Notes under the pieces: generated by a model
The model's database searches: none
What the model was told of the DNA's origin: nothing
The model's input: the letters and a program-made list of their open reading frames with translations, nothing else
Assembly (NCBI RefSeq): GCF_023101765.2
Contig: NC_064214.1
Location: forward strand, 5,338,001 to 5,402,000
Source: Spodoptera frugiperda
Lineage: Eukaryota > Arthropoda > Insecta > Lepidoptera > Noctuidae
Length of the DNA stretch: 64,000 bases
Direction: 5' to 3'
Position numbers and translations under genes: made by a program
Part shown: positions 8,501-17,540 of the stretch, one piece after another
How the letters are laid out: every line of letters starts with the position of its first letter
Position numbering within the stretch: position 1 is the stretch's first letter

Positions 8501-10385
8501 TATATACCCTTCACATTAGAGCATATATTTCTTTTTTAATTCAAGTAATTTAATTGAAATAATTTATTAATCCATGTACTAAATTAAAAACTAACCTGTT
8601 TATATTCAGCAAGACGATTTTCAAGCCAAACATAAAAGGAATAAGAACGAACCTAAATTATTTTCTTTTAAGGCTGCTTTTCCACCAGAGATGTGCTATG
8701 CTATGTATGTGTTTGGCTACCACCAATCGTATTCATTGGTGCATATAGCTGAGCTCTGGTGGAAACGAACTCAGCTAAGCTATGTTTTTTATATGGAAAA
8801 CGCGTGCTATCGATGTGTGCTGTGGATGGCTTCCCTATTATCGATACATCGCATACTCGAGCCGCACATCTTCCTCGCACAGCTACATAGCTTAATATCG
8901 GTGGAAATAGTCGCATTAGTTTCTCTTCATCTTCGTAGTATAGCTAAATAGTACATCTTTGGTGCGATACATTTTTTTGTAAACGTAATAACAATGGAAT
9001 TTAATTAAAAATGAAACGGATTTAATATTTATTTTTTTTTGCATTAAATCCAATTGTTTTATTGCCACAACTAGTTTTATCTACCTTTGATGCTAAAGTC
9101 GCTTCACCTCAGACATAGTACATAATATATTGTACTTTGAGAAGGTATAGTAATACTGATATCTTCGTCTTGAAAGAATTTTAATAGTTTTATGATATAA
9201 GCCGGTAAACGAGCAGACGGATCAAATCATGGTAAGCAATCGCCGCCGCCCGTTGCCGGCCTTTTGGGGGTTAGGAATTTTAGGGTTTGTTGGGGCATCG
9301 GGGATTGGGAAGATTGGGAAGGGGGGTAATTGGGCCTCCGGTAATCTCACTCGCACAACGCAAGCGTTGTTTCACGTCGGTTTTTTGTGAGGCCGTGGTA
9401 TCACTCCGGATGAAACGGCCCTTTCATGGCGAACGGCTACGTCTACGCTACGTCTTATTGGAATATGCTCTCCGCATATCAAAAGGTAGATTCTGCCTAC
9501 TCTCTTTTGATGTAACAGTCACGATCGTTAATCGTATATTATGTACATTTTATACAATTGTAATTGTTTGACTTCGTATAACATTTCTGAGTACCCAACT
9601 AATGTTTAATCATAGTAAAGATCCTAAGTAAATATACAAAGATCAAGTACTTACTACATATGTAAGTACGTACTTATAGATCAAGTGTCTTTGCTTGAAA
9701 CTTGTATGGACGTCGCCATACAAGTATTGAACACAAAAAACATACCTACCAGTTTATGTGCTCTTGGTACAATGAATTCTCTCGCTCGAAGAAACCTTAG
9801 CAGGAATTCGTCATCTGTTCTTAAAGGCTGGCATTCGCCCCTATCTGAAACGATATTTTTTATTAATGTAAGTGAAAGAAATATAGTTTCAAATAGTTGA
9901 TTTGTATTTATTTGTTATTTGAAGTTTCCTTTAGTTAATGAGATGCAACTTCAATGTTTTTGGTAAGACATGCCAATCGACGATCGATGATTGGTTAAGG
10001 TATATTTGAGGTAAGTGAATGACCTGCAAAGTGTCATTGACTGCTTACCCACATGCAACTGTCAAAAATAATGTAAATAAATAATTTATGCACATAACTC
10101 ACAATTGACAACAGGCAAAAAATAACCCCTGTACAAATTCATTTAAACAATGGAAAAATGACATTTTCAAAAAAAGCAGCATATGCCACGTCTTTTCTAT
10201 TTTTCAATACTTACCAAATATCATTTGCCTAAGCTCTGTGATGGCTGCTGCCCTGGTAGCTAGATTCTCTTTGCACTGCTCATATGCCAACTCCATTAAC
10301 TCTGGGTCTTCTTTCGTGTTTACTTCGGCTTCAAAGCCGATTTCTAGGAAGCACTCAAACATTATGAAGTCTTAGTGCTTACGAT
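456..10385 (-). CDS. Gene 1: CRAL-TRIO (SEC14-like) lipid-transfer protein, 5' part, continues off left edge
   Basis: Assembled from four exons read on the minus strand: 10362-10215 (coding part of an exon starting near 10385), 9844-9750, 7269-7125 and 649-456. All junctions are GT-AG and the frame stays open for 194 residues. The N-terminal helical domain (about residues 35-80) contains LLRFLRARE, typical of CRAL-TRIO-N. The lipid-binding domain follows, with DRPDTGRL, QWDPSEYP and, at residues 169-173, the family signature DLEGL followed by RHV. The family binds small hydrophobic ligands (tocopherol, retinal, carotenoids, phosphoinositides) in the cytosol; the ligand here is unknown. Internal exon lengths of 95, 145 and 194 bp equal those of gene 2. 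The last one or two exons, homologous to gene 2 exons 6 and 7, should lie left of position 1. The largest visible intron (6.5 kb) holds a LINE. The start at 10362 is the first ATG after the splice acceptor and aligns with gene 3's start. Confidence 0.9.
840..965 (+). repeat. Dispersed repeat with AATAGTCTG..CAGTGAAGCTAGG core, copy 1
   Basis: The stretch from TCAAGTCATTTATTTCAATT to the GTCCGTCGGTGAAGCTAGG core recurs at 15577-15715, diverged. No coding capacity is seen; the family is not identified. Confidence 0.5.
1573..1715 (+). repeat. Dispersed repeat with (TGATAAA)n head, copy 1
   Basis: A short array of TGATAAA units is followed by CAAATAGGTTA, ACACGTCAATCTCTTAAAT and AACTAGATGAGGC. 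The same order occurs at 12788-12905, so this is an interspersed element, possibly a LINE or SINE 3' end. Confidence 0.6.
2155..2470 (+). repeat. TE-like 3' end with (GTTTGTCT)n
   Basis: It begins with a GTTTGTCT/GTCTGTTT array (2163-2210). Conserved text follows (ATCTCAGAAACGGCTGATCC, then TTTGACGGATTTGGTTGAAA), of a kind dispersed widely in lepidopteran genomes. A similar motif, AGAAACGGCTGATC, appears at the right edge of the window near 63980. No ORF. Confidence 0.5.
2475..2750 (+). repeat. (AAAAAT)n hexanucleotide microsatellite
   Basis: About 275 bp of nearly uninterrupted AAAAAT units (around 45 copies) with a few AATAAT interruptions near the right end. Apparent YFYF and LFLF reading frames on the minus strand are translations of this array. 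It lies in gene 1's largest intron. Confidence 0.97.
2765..3250 (+). repeat. GATAGATGGCG-type repeat with internal duplication
   Basis: It contains a 17-bp hairpin (2777-2815) and two GATAGATGGCGTT boxes (about 2841 and 3151). A roughly 120-bp unit occurs twice (about 2868-2985 and 3012-3130), sharing TTTTAATTCAT, ACAAATAGTAAAAA and CTTTTAGTACAAAGAAAA. The GATAGATGGCGTTG/CGCTATGGTT text recurs near 28265, and in inverse near 48820, so this is an interspersed family of unknown class. Confidence 0.6.
3790..6920 (-). mobile_element. Non-LTR retrotransposon (LINE), ORF2 intact, probably 5'-truncated
   Basis: A minus-strand LINE of about 3.1 kb. It ends in a 3' UTR and an ATC/GAT trinucleotide tail (3797-3818), which is usual for LINE classes with microsatellite tails. 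Upstream of ORF2 the frame closes at a TAA near 6910 with no ORF1 (gag-like) in view, so the copy is probably 5'-truncated. It is inserted in gene 1's 6.5-kb intron in the same orientation as the gene. I could not delimit a target-site duplication. Confidence 0.85.
4033..6849 (-). CDS. LINE ORF2: endonuclease plus reverse transcriptase
   Basis: An uninterrupted frame of about 938 residues. The N-terminal apurinic-type endonuclease shows HQNIQG, CITEHWL, VYRPPSG, CGDFNINLLE and the catalytic SDH within LLDSDHCG. The central reverse transcriptase shows FRPISVLPTFSKIFEK, LSKAFDCV, GVPQGSILGP and the catalytic FADD in LFADDTSLLF (about residue 665), then FLGITLDAKLQW. The protein nicks target DNA and reverse-transcribes its own RNA there. 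The upstream frame stays open to 6910 but has no ATG; the leftmost codon used here is GTG, and the first ATG lies about nine codons further in. CR1/Jockey-like clades fit best by motif style, but the clade is not settled. The lack of any stop codon suggests a recent insertion. Confidence 0.93.
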   Translation of the reverse strand: MHQNIQGFMSKELEIELFLNCNNVDILCITEHWLKSHQLMFNFGNHQIGSSFSRESAIHGGSLILINNNLKFKERKDIVGYSVERTVEIACVELERFIVLSVYRPPSGLYDCFETVLDEVLNKLSSSNKFIITCGDFNINLLENSSLSTRIVSLFASFNLTNLFLEPTRITPTSATCLDNIYTDIVPTNKQIISLLDSDHCGQLISIENKVNKVSKPHIIVNPKTERRIETFKSKLSDKLPLLLRNKNTNNLCDDFLNIYHTEFKSTFTPKTIPAHGNAPFSQWATTGIYKSRKRLYELYNERIFINTIEFNEYVKKYSKLFKKVCSIAKSLYLSSKIKNSSNVIKATWSIINGEAGRSKRRSSEYNLVIDNNVIKSDAEVAAAFENFFSDIPVSTTRSLNSSPTVAESLLKENVVACHSSFNFEHIDYTDIIKTFHTSNKKKTADLWGNSVYITSSVITIVAPVLALIFNNCIDRGVFPDLMKNSKITPLFKSGSTSDPTNFRPISVLPTFSKIFEKIILNQMQRFFNRNKLLHGNQFGFTRGRSTTDAGVELLNHIYDAWEDSGDALGVFCDLSKAFDCVLHETLIRKLSHYGMRGNSLDLLISYLSNRIQRVEINGKISAGSVVRMGVPQGSILGPFLFLIYINDLPYLVKDNHGIVLFADDTSLLFKLKRGQLVSDHVNSALSKIVRWFSANNLLLNESKTKCIKFTTPNVRHVKTSVLIKGGELDPVDSAIFLGITLDAKLQWAPHIDKLSKRLSSAAYAVKKIRNLTDVNTARLVYFSYFHSIMSYGILLWGNAADIQSVFVLQKRAIRSIYNLSPRHSLRELFKEINIMTVASQYIYENIVYAHKNIKLFKKYSDIHNINTRNKNKYVVPTTRLKKISGSFRCQCIRFYNKVPSHIQSLNLGKFKNVIKEKLCSKAFYKIKDYLEDSQAWE
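7125..7269 (-). CDS. Gene 1 coding exon, 145 bp (start of SEC14 domain)
   Basis: Acceptor ATCCAG, donor GTAAGA. It encodes LVRYCTFRKENKHLYEG and onward to MLDRPDTGRLSAFRF plus one base. It is colinear with gene 2 exon 49678-49822 (LVRYCNFRDQNPHLW, FDRPDVGRL), with identical length and phase. Confidence 0.92.
8145..8285 (-). repeat. tRNA-type SINE (family C), partial copy
   Basis: Shares CCCGAAGGGGTAGGCAGAG, GTAATGCC, ACAATGTA and TATTGCCATATA with copies at 12908-13140, 24220-24515 and 41837-42110. Only the 3' half is present; the tRNA-like head, which would lie at the higher coordinate, is missing. Confidence 0.7.
8402..8530 (+). repeat. Direct repeat G, copy 1
   Basis: About 120 bp nearly identical to 22168-22290. 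Both include TTTGGAATTCTGACCTTTCC, CAACAAGATTGCTGATGGCC and CTGAATGCATCAATTCGAAT. It adjoins a MITE-like repeat in both places, so the two may be parts of one composite element. Confidence 0.8.
8671..8970 (+). mobile_element. MITE-like element with imperfect terminal inverted repeats
   Basis: The left end ACCAGAGATGTGCTAT (from 8684) is matched by the right end read in reverse, ACCAAAGATGTACTAT (ending near 8963). There is no transposase frame, and short ORFs inside are shadows. A rearranged relative lies at 21690-22040. Confidence 0.6.
9195..9500 (+). repeat. Dispersed family B element (CCGGTAAACGAGCAGACGGA head)
   Basis: The order is CCGGTAAACGAGCAGACGGA, GTTGCCGGCCTTTTGGGG, GTAATTGGGCCTCCGGTAA, CAACGCAAGCGTTGTTTCAC, ACGTCGGTTTT. 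The same order recurs at 25163-25430 and 25720-25960, and in reverse at 39015-39130 and 57965-58240. It is a non-coding interspersed repeat, 150-300 bp per copy. Confidence 0.8.
9750..9844 (-). CDS. Gene 1 coding exon, 95 bp (CRAL-TRIO N-domain core)
   Basis: Bounded by acceptor TTTCAG and donor GTAGGT. It encodes RGECQPLRTDDEF then LLRFLRARE and ends AHKL. It has the same length and phases as gene 2 49143-49237 and gene 3 63273-63367. Confidence 0.92.
10215..10385 (-). CDS. Gene 1 first coding exon (5'UTR part plus 49 codons)
   Basis: The acceptor TTTCAG ends at 10386, so the exon begins at 10385. About 22 nt of 5'UTR precede the ATG at 10362-10360. It reads MFECFLEIGFEAEV and then an acidic helix, ending LRQMIF plus one base at donor GTAAGT. 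The GFEAEV segment aligns with FKAEM of gene 2 and FQAEI of gene 3. Because the acceptor lies upstream of the ATG, at least one further noncoding 5' exon must exist, probably near 17 kb. Confidence 0.9.
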
Positions 10386-10532
10386 CTGAAACAAAATTAA
10401 AAGAAATGTATAAAAGAACCGAGCTGATCGGGCACAGTGCAATTGGATTTTAGATTTTAGAAATATTCAATACAGAGTCTGGAAGCGTTCTTAAAGTTTG
10501 CATTCATGACGTAATTTGTCCGTTATCCTCTC

Positions 10533-10695
10533 TTTAAGGGGAAATCATCCAAAGATTTCTCCCGCCTTGGGCAAGGCGAGAGGGAGTGTCAGTCTCTTAG
10601 TGCTTAAAACCCACCCCTTTCCTACTCCTGCTCTTTGAGTTGGAGCCCCGGTAAACCCGCTAGGTCGTCCGCAGCTTTGGGTGTCCATTACCCAT
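10533..10695 (+). repeat. SINE-like family A, copy 1
   Basis: Carries TTGGGCAAGGCGAGAGGGAG, TGTCAGTCTCTTAGTG, GAGCCCCGGTAAACCCGCTA. It is one of eleven copies in this window, in both orientations, all within introns or intergenic DNA. Confidence 0.8.
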
Positions 10696-10869
10696 AGTAT
10701 ATGTATATTATGGTATCTACCTAAGAATAATAAATACTATATAAGAATAATAAATTAAAACTGCGCATGAGCTGAAACTGAACCATCGTTCAACGTAGTC
10801 ATTAAAGTATTATTAATATACTTAATTGACTCATCAAATGGTATGCAGTCAACTATAGTTATTTACTAG

Positions 10870-11530
10870 CTGTCCCTGCAAACGTTGTTTTACCTTATAA
10901 ATTAATAATAAATTATTTCTAGAAAATAGATAGTAGCCAATTCTCAGACTCACTGAATACGCTTATAAAATTTGGTAAAAATCGGTAAAGCCGTTTCGGA
11001 GACATACGATAACAAACACTGTGACATGGAAAGTTTATAAATTAGATAATATCTATCCGTAGTAAAATCCTAGGTTGTCATTCATATGCAGTTAATTTAA
11101 TTCAATGTGATACATTCAAACATCTTAAACTGTTTATAAAATATTTTGATTTGAATAAACATGTTGACGTAATGACATTCACTGATAGATATATTTTAAC
11201 TACCTTTATAAGCAGATGATACTTATGATATCAGTAGGTAGTATGATGCAACCCGTAGACGACATTATTACAACATGCTTTGACTATATTTTCGTGACAT
11301 CATAGGTATATGAGCATAAAAAATCCCTTATAATAACCTTAACCCATTATAATATTTAGAACTACCTAACGCGGCAAACTTCGTATAGCCTCAAACATTA
11401 CTTTCTCACCTTTTAAACCTTCCCAGGACTACTACAAAAAATCAAGACCAAAACTTGCCAAATCGGTTCGGCCATTCTCGAGTTGTAGCGGGATTAACGA
11501 ACAGCAATTAATTTCTATATAGGTATATAG
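10870..11530 (+). repeat. LINE 3'-end-like scraps
   Basis: Two stretches have the AGCTGTCCCTGCAAACGTTG...AATCGGTAAAGCCGTTTCGG and AATCGGTTCGGCCATTCTCG style seen at many insect LINE or SINE 3' ends. No coding frame survives. Confidence 0.45.
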
Positions 11531-11662
11531 ATTCAATCCATTCGACGATAAATCGTTTATTATTGCCCACAAAAACACAACGGAAATGTATATGTTCCGT
11601 AAATGTTGACCGCTCGTTCAAATGTTTGTAAAAAATCTACTTATTTGATGGGACGACAGACT

Positions 11663-11888
11663 TAAGGGCCTATGCACACTGTGTTTTTTAAAACGCACCG
11701 TCGACGCGCGTTTGTAGCGATAGAGACGTGATACGCACGCAAGTCAGACGCAGCCTGTAGACCTTTGCACACCTGACGCGCTTGTGTAGCCATACAGACG
11801 CGATGCAAACGCGTGTCTGTAGCGATACAAAAAATCCAAAATACGCGTCGACGGCGCGTTTAAAAAATGTCGTGTGCATAGGCCCTAA
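11663..11888 (+). mobile_element. PIF/Harbinger-like MITE with TAA target-site duplication
   Basis: A 220-bp element (11666-11885) with long inverted ends. The left end is GGGCCTATGCACAC; the right end read in reverse is the same 14 bases, and similarity continues through a GTCGACGCG block. TAA flanks both sides (11663-11665 and 11886-11888), matching the 3-bp TWA duplication of the PIF/Harbinger superfamily. The short minus-strand frame inside is not a gene. Confidence 0.8.
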
Positions 11889-12787
11889 GATGTAATAATT
11901 TCTACTAAATATAAATAAGTAAAGCAGGTAAAAGAAGTTTTACTGCCAATAATTGGGCAGGGACAGGACAGGTAAAAACCCAAAAGAACTTCGATTGAAG
12001 TACCTTAAACTGTTCAATTCAATGTTTAGCCCAGAAAACCTGTTTTGTTAAAAAAAAGATTTGCGTCTTGTTTAATTTTTTTTATAATTTTTTTTAACTC
12101 ATTTGATTGTTTGTAAACTTGTTTTTGATTAACTTAATAAATCAATGATTCTGTAAAACGTGACATGAGAGTTAATTGTTTCTTTAATCCGATGTAATAA
12201 AATATAAACAATCTTGTTTTTCTGATTGATGTAATCACGATCGGCGATTAGCGTCGCATAGACAACATTAAAAAAAATATGGTAAGATCGAACCCAAGAT
12301 CTCATGATCCTCAGTCATGAAAGTACCCTGTTACTAGGAAAGCAGATAGTTGAGAAGAGTAAACAGATGTCTCTGAACAAAGCGGTGACACTCGCTTATT
12401 TGCCCGCAGGGTCTAAAACCCAAAATTTGTTGAAATCACGGCTGCCCATCTATCATCTTCGAATAATATTTCACAAATGTAAAGGCCACCATATTTGGGG
12501 ACATTTCATCAAGTAAAAGTAATAAATCACATCTTTAAATACTTTACGCGTACCTACTCCTGTCACAAATATTTTCATACTTTAGAAAGTAAAGTAAGAT
12601 TTATTATGAGAAATACATCGAAAATATTAAATTCCATGAAAATATTATCACAATCGTATTGTTCGTGTGGAGTTGGGATGACCATTTTGTATGTTTTGTT
12701 CCAGAGATTAACTGCCGTATTCGGAGACATTTAATGATTACGGTACTTAAAGTATTCTTGAGTAACAATTTAGTATATCCTCACGTC

Positions 12788-12905
12788 TTTGATAAATAAT
12801 AAATGATAAATGATATTTATTTTTGCAAATAGGTTACAATGTAACTATTTTACACGTCAATCTCTTAAATAACTAGATGAGGCCTAGGCATATTTTCCTA
12901 TCAGA
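12788..12905 (+). repeat. Dispersed repeat with (TGATAAA)n head, copy 2
   Basis: Same text as 1573-1715 (CAAATAGGTTA, ACACGTCAATCTCTTAAAT, AACTAGATGAGGC). It abuts family C SINE sequence at 12908. Confidence 0.6.
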
Positions 12906-12907
12906 TT

Positions 12908-13140
12908 TATCCCTGAAGGGGTAGGCAGAGACACATTAGGGCACGTAATGTCACTGTACAATGTATACACACTTTTCACTATTTAGTACCTACTTTTCAT
13001 CTATGTTGTAAGTCCCATGTAATAAGGTGGTGAGCCTATTGCCATATACCGGGCACATTTCCAGTCTCCATGCTACGACTGAGACATTTTCGAAAATCTG
13101 AAAAAAGCCAAGCATTACTTCGACTGGCGTCTGAGTAACC
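12908..13140 (-). repeat. tRNA-type SINE (family C), copy 2
   Basis: Shares CCTGAAGGGGTAGGCAGAG, GTAATGTCACTGTACAATGT, TATTGCCATATACCGGGCAC and ATTTTCGAAAATCTGAAAA with the other family C copies. The orientation follows from the 24220-24515 copy. Confidence 0.7.
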
Positions 13141-14054
13141 ATTAAATAATTCTGAGTAAGGCGGTATGTTTATTTTTGTCTGGTTGAGAGTGGACCCTGT
13201 TTTTAAAATTCAGGGTTAAAGAACTAACTAATACTTAAAAATATGTAGGTAAGTCTTATTCTGCACTTAAAGTGCTTAGTATTTAGACAACTAAGACCTC
13301 TATGATTTAACTTAAGCTACATAGTATAATTACTGCAAGTAATAGAAACATATAATTATTCTCAACTACTGGAATACAACGTTGTAAAGACTTAATAGTA
13401 ATTTAGACTTAAAGGACAAGTTCTTGTATTAATGTTAAATGTTAACTAAATATGAGAAATAGTCAACAAAAAATTGAGTTAACCAAGCAAGATATCCTAT
13501 AAATCAAAATGTTTCGAATAGTAAAAAAATCACATATTTTTTTGCCTACTAAAATGGGAACTTTACCACATTTTATATTTGATTTTTATTTCTAGTACTT
13601 ATACTAATTTACCGACAAATACATATGTTATTGAAACTGGTTATAAGCCCTACCGACCTAATTCTAAACGACCATGACAATAACCTCTATATTCCATGTA
13701 CCAAGCTAAAACTCAGTCAAAGTCTAATGATAGATGTGTCATACGTACCTAGTATCATCTACATCAAAGCAGTGAGCTGGCTAACCAGTACCTACGTCAC
13801 AATGCACTCGTATTATAATCCCCAGTGATTGTCATGCAATTTGCTATGCTCCGACAGTCGGCTAAATTGTATACATCGCATCGCTATGATGCTATGTAGA
13901 CTGCAAATGGAGTTACAACTGTTATGTGGTTGATTTCCTCTATTTATTTGTATTATGTTCTGTTGGTACCTAAGCAGTATGAGGCAAAGTGCAAAATTAC
14001 ATGCTTACTAAAAAATCTGTTCCCAGCATTGTTCCACGCGCCCGTCCCGCTACA

Positions 14055-14180
14055 GACTACCTATCGGGTTACTGGGGCTCCAGGTCGAAAAGCAGGATTA
14101 GAAGTGAGATGATTTGTAGACAGTAAGAGTCAAACAGTCCCTCTCGCCTAGCCCAAGGCGGTAGAAGTTATTGAATGACA
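14055..14180 (-). repeat. SINE-like family A, copy 2
   Basis: Contains ACTGGGGCTCCAGGTCGAAA, AGCAGGATTAG, GTCCCTCTCGCC and CCCAAGGCGG. It is inverted relative to copy 1. A family B fragment (TTTCACGCCGATT.. ATCACTCCGG) follows at 14200-14275. Confidence 0.75.
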
Positions 14181-14909
14181 TTCACTAATTTAAAAAAGTG
14201 TTGTTTCACGCCGATTCTATATAAGACAATGGTATCACTCCGGTTGAGGCAGCCCTCATCCCGAAACATAACTGCCCCAAGTAAGAATGTAGCAAAAATC
14301 CAATAGCAATATCAAAAATTACCACCAGGCCGACTATTAAAATAAAACTGTAAAACTAAGTAACTAACTAAAAGTCACGCTTGCATCCGCTCGATTTTAT
14401 CATAACACCGGATTTTGATATTCGTATACACATTCCATACTGAAGGCTGTTTGTTTTAGCCTCGTTCTACGTATTTAATTAATATATTTTTTAATATTTA
14501 CATTTCAGATCGATATAATACTAATCAGAGACCTTGTTTCTGTAACGAAATTCACATTATCTTAGTGATAAAGGTAATTATCTGAATCAGATAATTGGAT
14601 TAGTATCCTCTGAACTGGGAGGACCATTAGGTCCCAGCTAATCGTAATTATTGACCAAACATTATGAGAATTAGTGGGTTGGCTTAAATTGATTATTCCT
14701 TAGTTAGAATACCAAGTATTCTGTCTTTACTCGGTATTTTGTCTTGGAAGTTTGTGTAACATAATTTGGATTACTCATCTTGATCTAAAACTACATTTAA
14801 AGGTCAATATAGAATAGATGAACAAAGTTAAAAGGAAAATAAATTTACTTCGAAATAGAAAAAAAATAATTAATTAATCATAAACATTGCATCACGCGTA
14901 ATGTTTGGA

Positions 14910-15076
14910 CAGTAGCCTTAGTATGAGTTTGCTTTATGTATGTTAAAAGTAATCGAAATGAGAGCGCGTTCGGCACTCTGATTGGCCGGCTGGAATAAAT
15001 CAACCAATCAGAGCACGCGAAAGCGCTTTGGTTTCAAATACTTTAAACGTAAACCAAATTCATACTAAGGGTACTG
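14910..15076 (+). mobile_element. CAGTACCC-type MITE, copy 1
   Basis: Its terminal inverted repeats read CAGTAGCCTTAGTATGAGTT on the left, and the right end read in reverse is CAGTACCCTTAGTATGAATT. Internally it carries CTCTGATTGG and CCAATCAGAG, a second perfect 10-bp inverted pair. A diverged copy lies at 18430-18583. Confidence 0.75.
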
Positions 15077-15576
15077 GTTTCGTTAGTTTTTTATATATTG
15101 TGCTATACATCATACCTAGATTTAATAGATGGTATCAAACAGACAACAGGGAAAATTCCACGTTATTACTTTTTTGCCGGACTTTGTGCTCAGTGGTCGA
15201 AGTTCAGAACAACCTGCCCAGTGAAGTTAATATTAATTGCCACTAACGTCATACCTAAATAATATTCGCCTATTTATCAATAAGGCTATGAACATATTTC
15301 CGGGAACAAACCGTAGATTTATCTACATCAAAATACTGTAATCCAAGGACAGATTAATTCGTACGTTTCATTAACTTTGCCTATATGTAGGTATGTTTGT
15401 ACGGCAACTCAGAAACTGCTTAAGCAAATATGATGATATTTTCTGTACTTCATTGGGATATTTGGGCCATTTTTTTTCTAAATATCTGTTTCGTGTTAAA
15501 GGACTAGTTAACACATGTGATATGTATAATGTACTAAACTTTACCGGTTTTTATAAAATGTAAAAAGAAAATGTTG

Positions 15577-15715
15577 ATCAAAGTCAAATAATTTATTTTA
15601 ATTGAACCATAATTAGGTACTATTTGAAATGTCAATAAATAAACAAATACATAAATAATAGTCTGTCAGTCTATCCGTCAGTGAAGCTAGGCGCTCGTTT
15701 GAGTAGATAAAGCGT
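15577..15715 (+). repeat. Dispersed repeat with CAGTGAAGCTAGG core, copy 2
   Basis: Shares the CAAAGTCAAATAATTTATTT and AATAGTCTGTCAGTCTATCC stretches, then GTCAGTGAAGCTAGG, with 840-965. Confidence 0.5.
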
Positions 15716-16899
15716 AACAAAAAAAGTAGATCAGAATTAAGTATTGATATGGATGTACATAATTATGTTCGTTTTTTAAGTACGAGTTGATCTTCAATGT
15801 TTTAAAACAGATGTGCCATATTATAAATTGTTATCAACTCCTAGGGGACAAAGTGCAATAATACATTGATAACAGTTCACAAACAATTTTATTATCGACG
15901 TTACTAGTATTGACTACTGTGTGTTTCTTTTGCGCAAGAGTTGTAATCTGGCTCATTGTTATGGCAGGCACAACATGGGCCGCTGGCACTGCATAGGTAC
16001 TAGGGTGGCATTAATCCAAGGAGCCTTGTGTAACGTCTCATTATTACTTTGTTGTAGTGCAGTTGTAGTTCCTTTAGTATTTATTTACACATCGTTAATG
16101 CATTTAGTTATCACTTATTATTAAACTTGTTTGTTAATTAATATTTAATGTTGAGTTCTTTTTAATGACTAGCAGATTTTGATTTATTCGTCCTCTCATA
16201 CCTATTCCTTAATAAAGATTTGTTTCTTAAATATTTTAAGTCAGTTTCCAAAAGCTGTGTAATTATATCTACTAAAAATATGCATAAATAATGACATTGT
16301 ATAACTTAACCAAAATGTTTGGTTTGCAATATTATACTTATACTAATTCTTCTTACTATATGGTATAATTTAGTTAATATCTACCTAAGATAAATCATAA
16401 CAATATTCACATCATGAAGTAAACAATAAAAATATATCAAACAAAGAAATATTAATAAAACGTTTAAATCTGCGTGTTATAATGTTCGTATGTAACTATG
16501 TATGTAGGGTAGGTCGTACTTTGATTTAATTTTATCTGAAGTAGTTGTTAGTAAATGCAGTTTTAAACTAGATTCATAAATACATAAATAATAGATTCAG
16601 TAATTTCTTAAAACTTGCATGAAATGTTTATTATTTCAGAGAAATACTTTCCCAATTATTTACAAAGTGTACATATGAGTATTTCATCTTGAAATGATTT
16701 TGTTTATTTTAACATGGAAATCCATATAAGTAATAAAAAATAAAAAATATAAATAATAAAAAAAATACAAACCTCAAAAAATTAATAAATCAAAACGAAA
16801 AAAAAATACACTGAATAAATATCACTTCACGTTCACAGCATGTTCTATTTTTTAACAATAACACACACACGTCCTCTATAATCCCCTGTCAGAACTACT

Positions 16900-17060
16900 A
16901 ATAAAAAAGTACGTAACGTTGTCCGAGTATAATCATATCATTGTCACTAGATTCTCGTTCAAGGATCGCGCGTTAACTGCGCGTGCGCCGATACTAAACA
17001 TGTTTTTGTTCCGAACTGACGTTTCGATGCATCGAGAGTGACGTCACTGTAAAATAAAGG
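16900..17060 (-). promoter_or_regulatory. Candidate promoter / 5' noncoding exon of gene 1
   Basis: A short GC- and CpG-richer island in otherwise AT-rich DNA. It includes GTGACGTCAC (17038-17047, a perfect CRE-type palindrome), an arthropod-type initiator TCAGTT on the minus strand (17019-17014) and a CG-rich block around 16970-16990. It lies 6.6 kb upstream of gene 1's first coding exon, the distance expected by analogy with genes 2 and 3. I could not pick an exon donor with certainty. This is inference from composition and position. Confidence 0.3.
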
Positions 17061-17415
17061 CGTTATAGTTTATATTTTTTTTTCTTATATTGCATTGTCA
17101 ACAAACGATTATTGTTTAATAAGATTAATGGTTCATTTAAAACGTTATTTTGGCTATTGTATATCATCCGTGACTTTATATTATCTCTTTTTAATTTATG
17201 ATCATCGTAGTTTTTGTCGTAGCCTTTTTGAATTTTGTGCATGTGTTTTTTGTATTCTTTTTTTAAGATTATGATGTTTAAAGATGCTTAATTTATGATG
17301 TTCGCTAATCCGAAGTGACTAAGTATTTTACAACGGAGTTTTGTTATAAAGTGTTTATTAAACTTGATTCCAAATAACATAATTGTTTTCTGAACCAAGT
17401 TTCTAAAGTTGTACT

Positions 17416-17540
17416 GCGGCCTACTGGGGCTACGGCTCGAAAAGCAGGAATAGGAACAGGGTGGTTTCTAGTCAATAGGTCAGAGTCTGAGACTCTCTCC
17501 GCTCACACTAGGCGGGAGAAGTCATGGATGCATTTCAATA
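17416..17540 (-). repeat. SINE-like family A, copy 3
   Basis: Carries CTACTGGGGCTACGGCTCGA, AAAGCAGGAATAGGAACAGG and GGCGGGAGAAGTCAT. Confidence 0.75.

Larger units (their letters stand above)
10386..16900 (-). other. Putative first intron of gene 1; no gene seen
   Basis: Repeat-rich, AT-rich DNA between the first coding exon of gene 1 and its candidate promoter. It holds SINE-like copies, a Harbinger-like MITE (11666-11885), a CAGTACCC MITE (14910-15076) and LINE 3'-end scraps (10870-11050, 11360-11530). Short ORFs here lack family motifs, splice logic or codon structure. Confidence 0.5.

Noticed and set aside
9685..9900. Plus-strand 71-codon frame
   Set aside because: Antisense shadow of gene 1's 95-bp exon.
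11688..11879. 63-codon minus-strand gene
   Set aside because: Lies wholly inside the Harbinger-like MITE.
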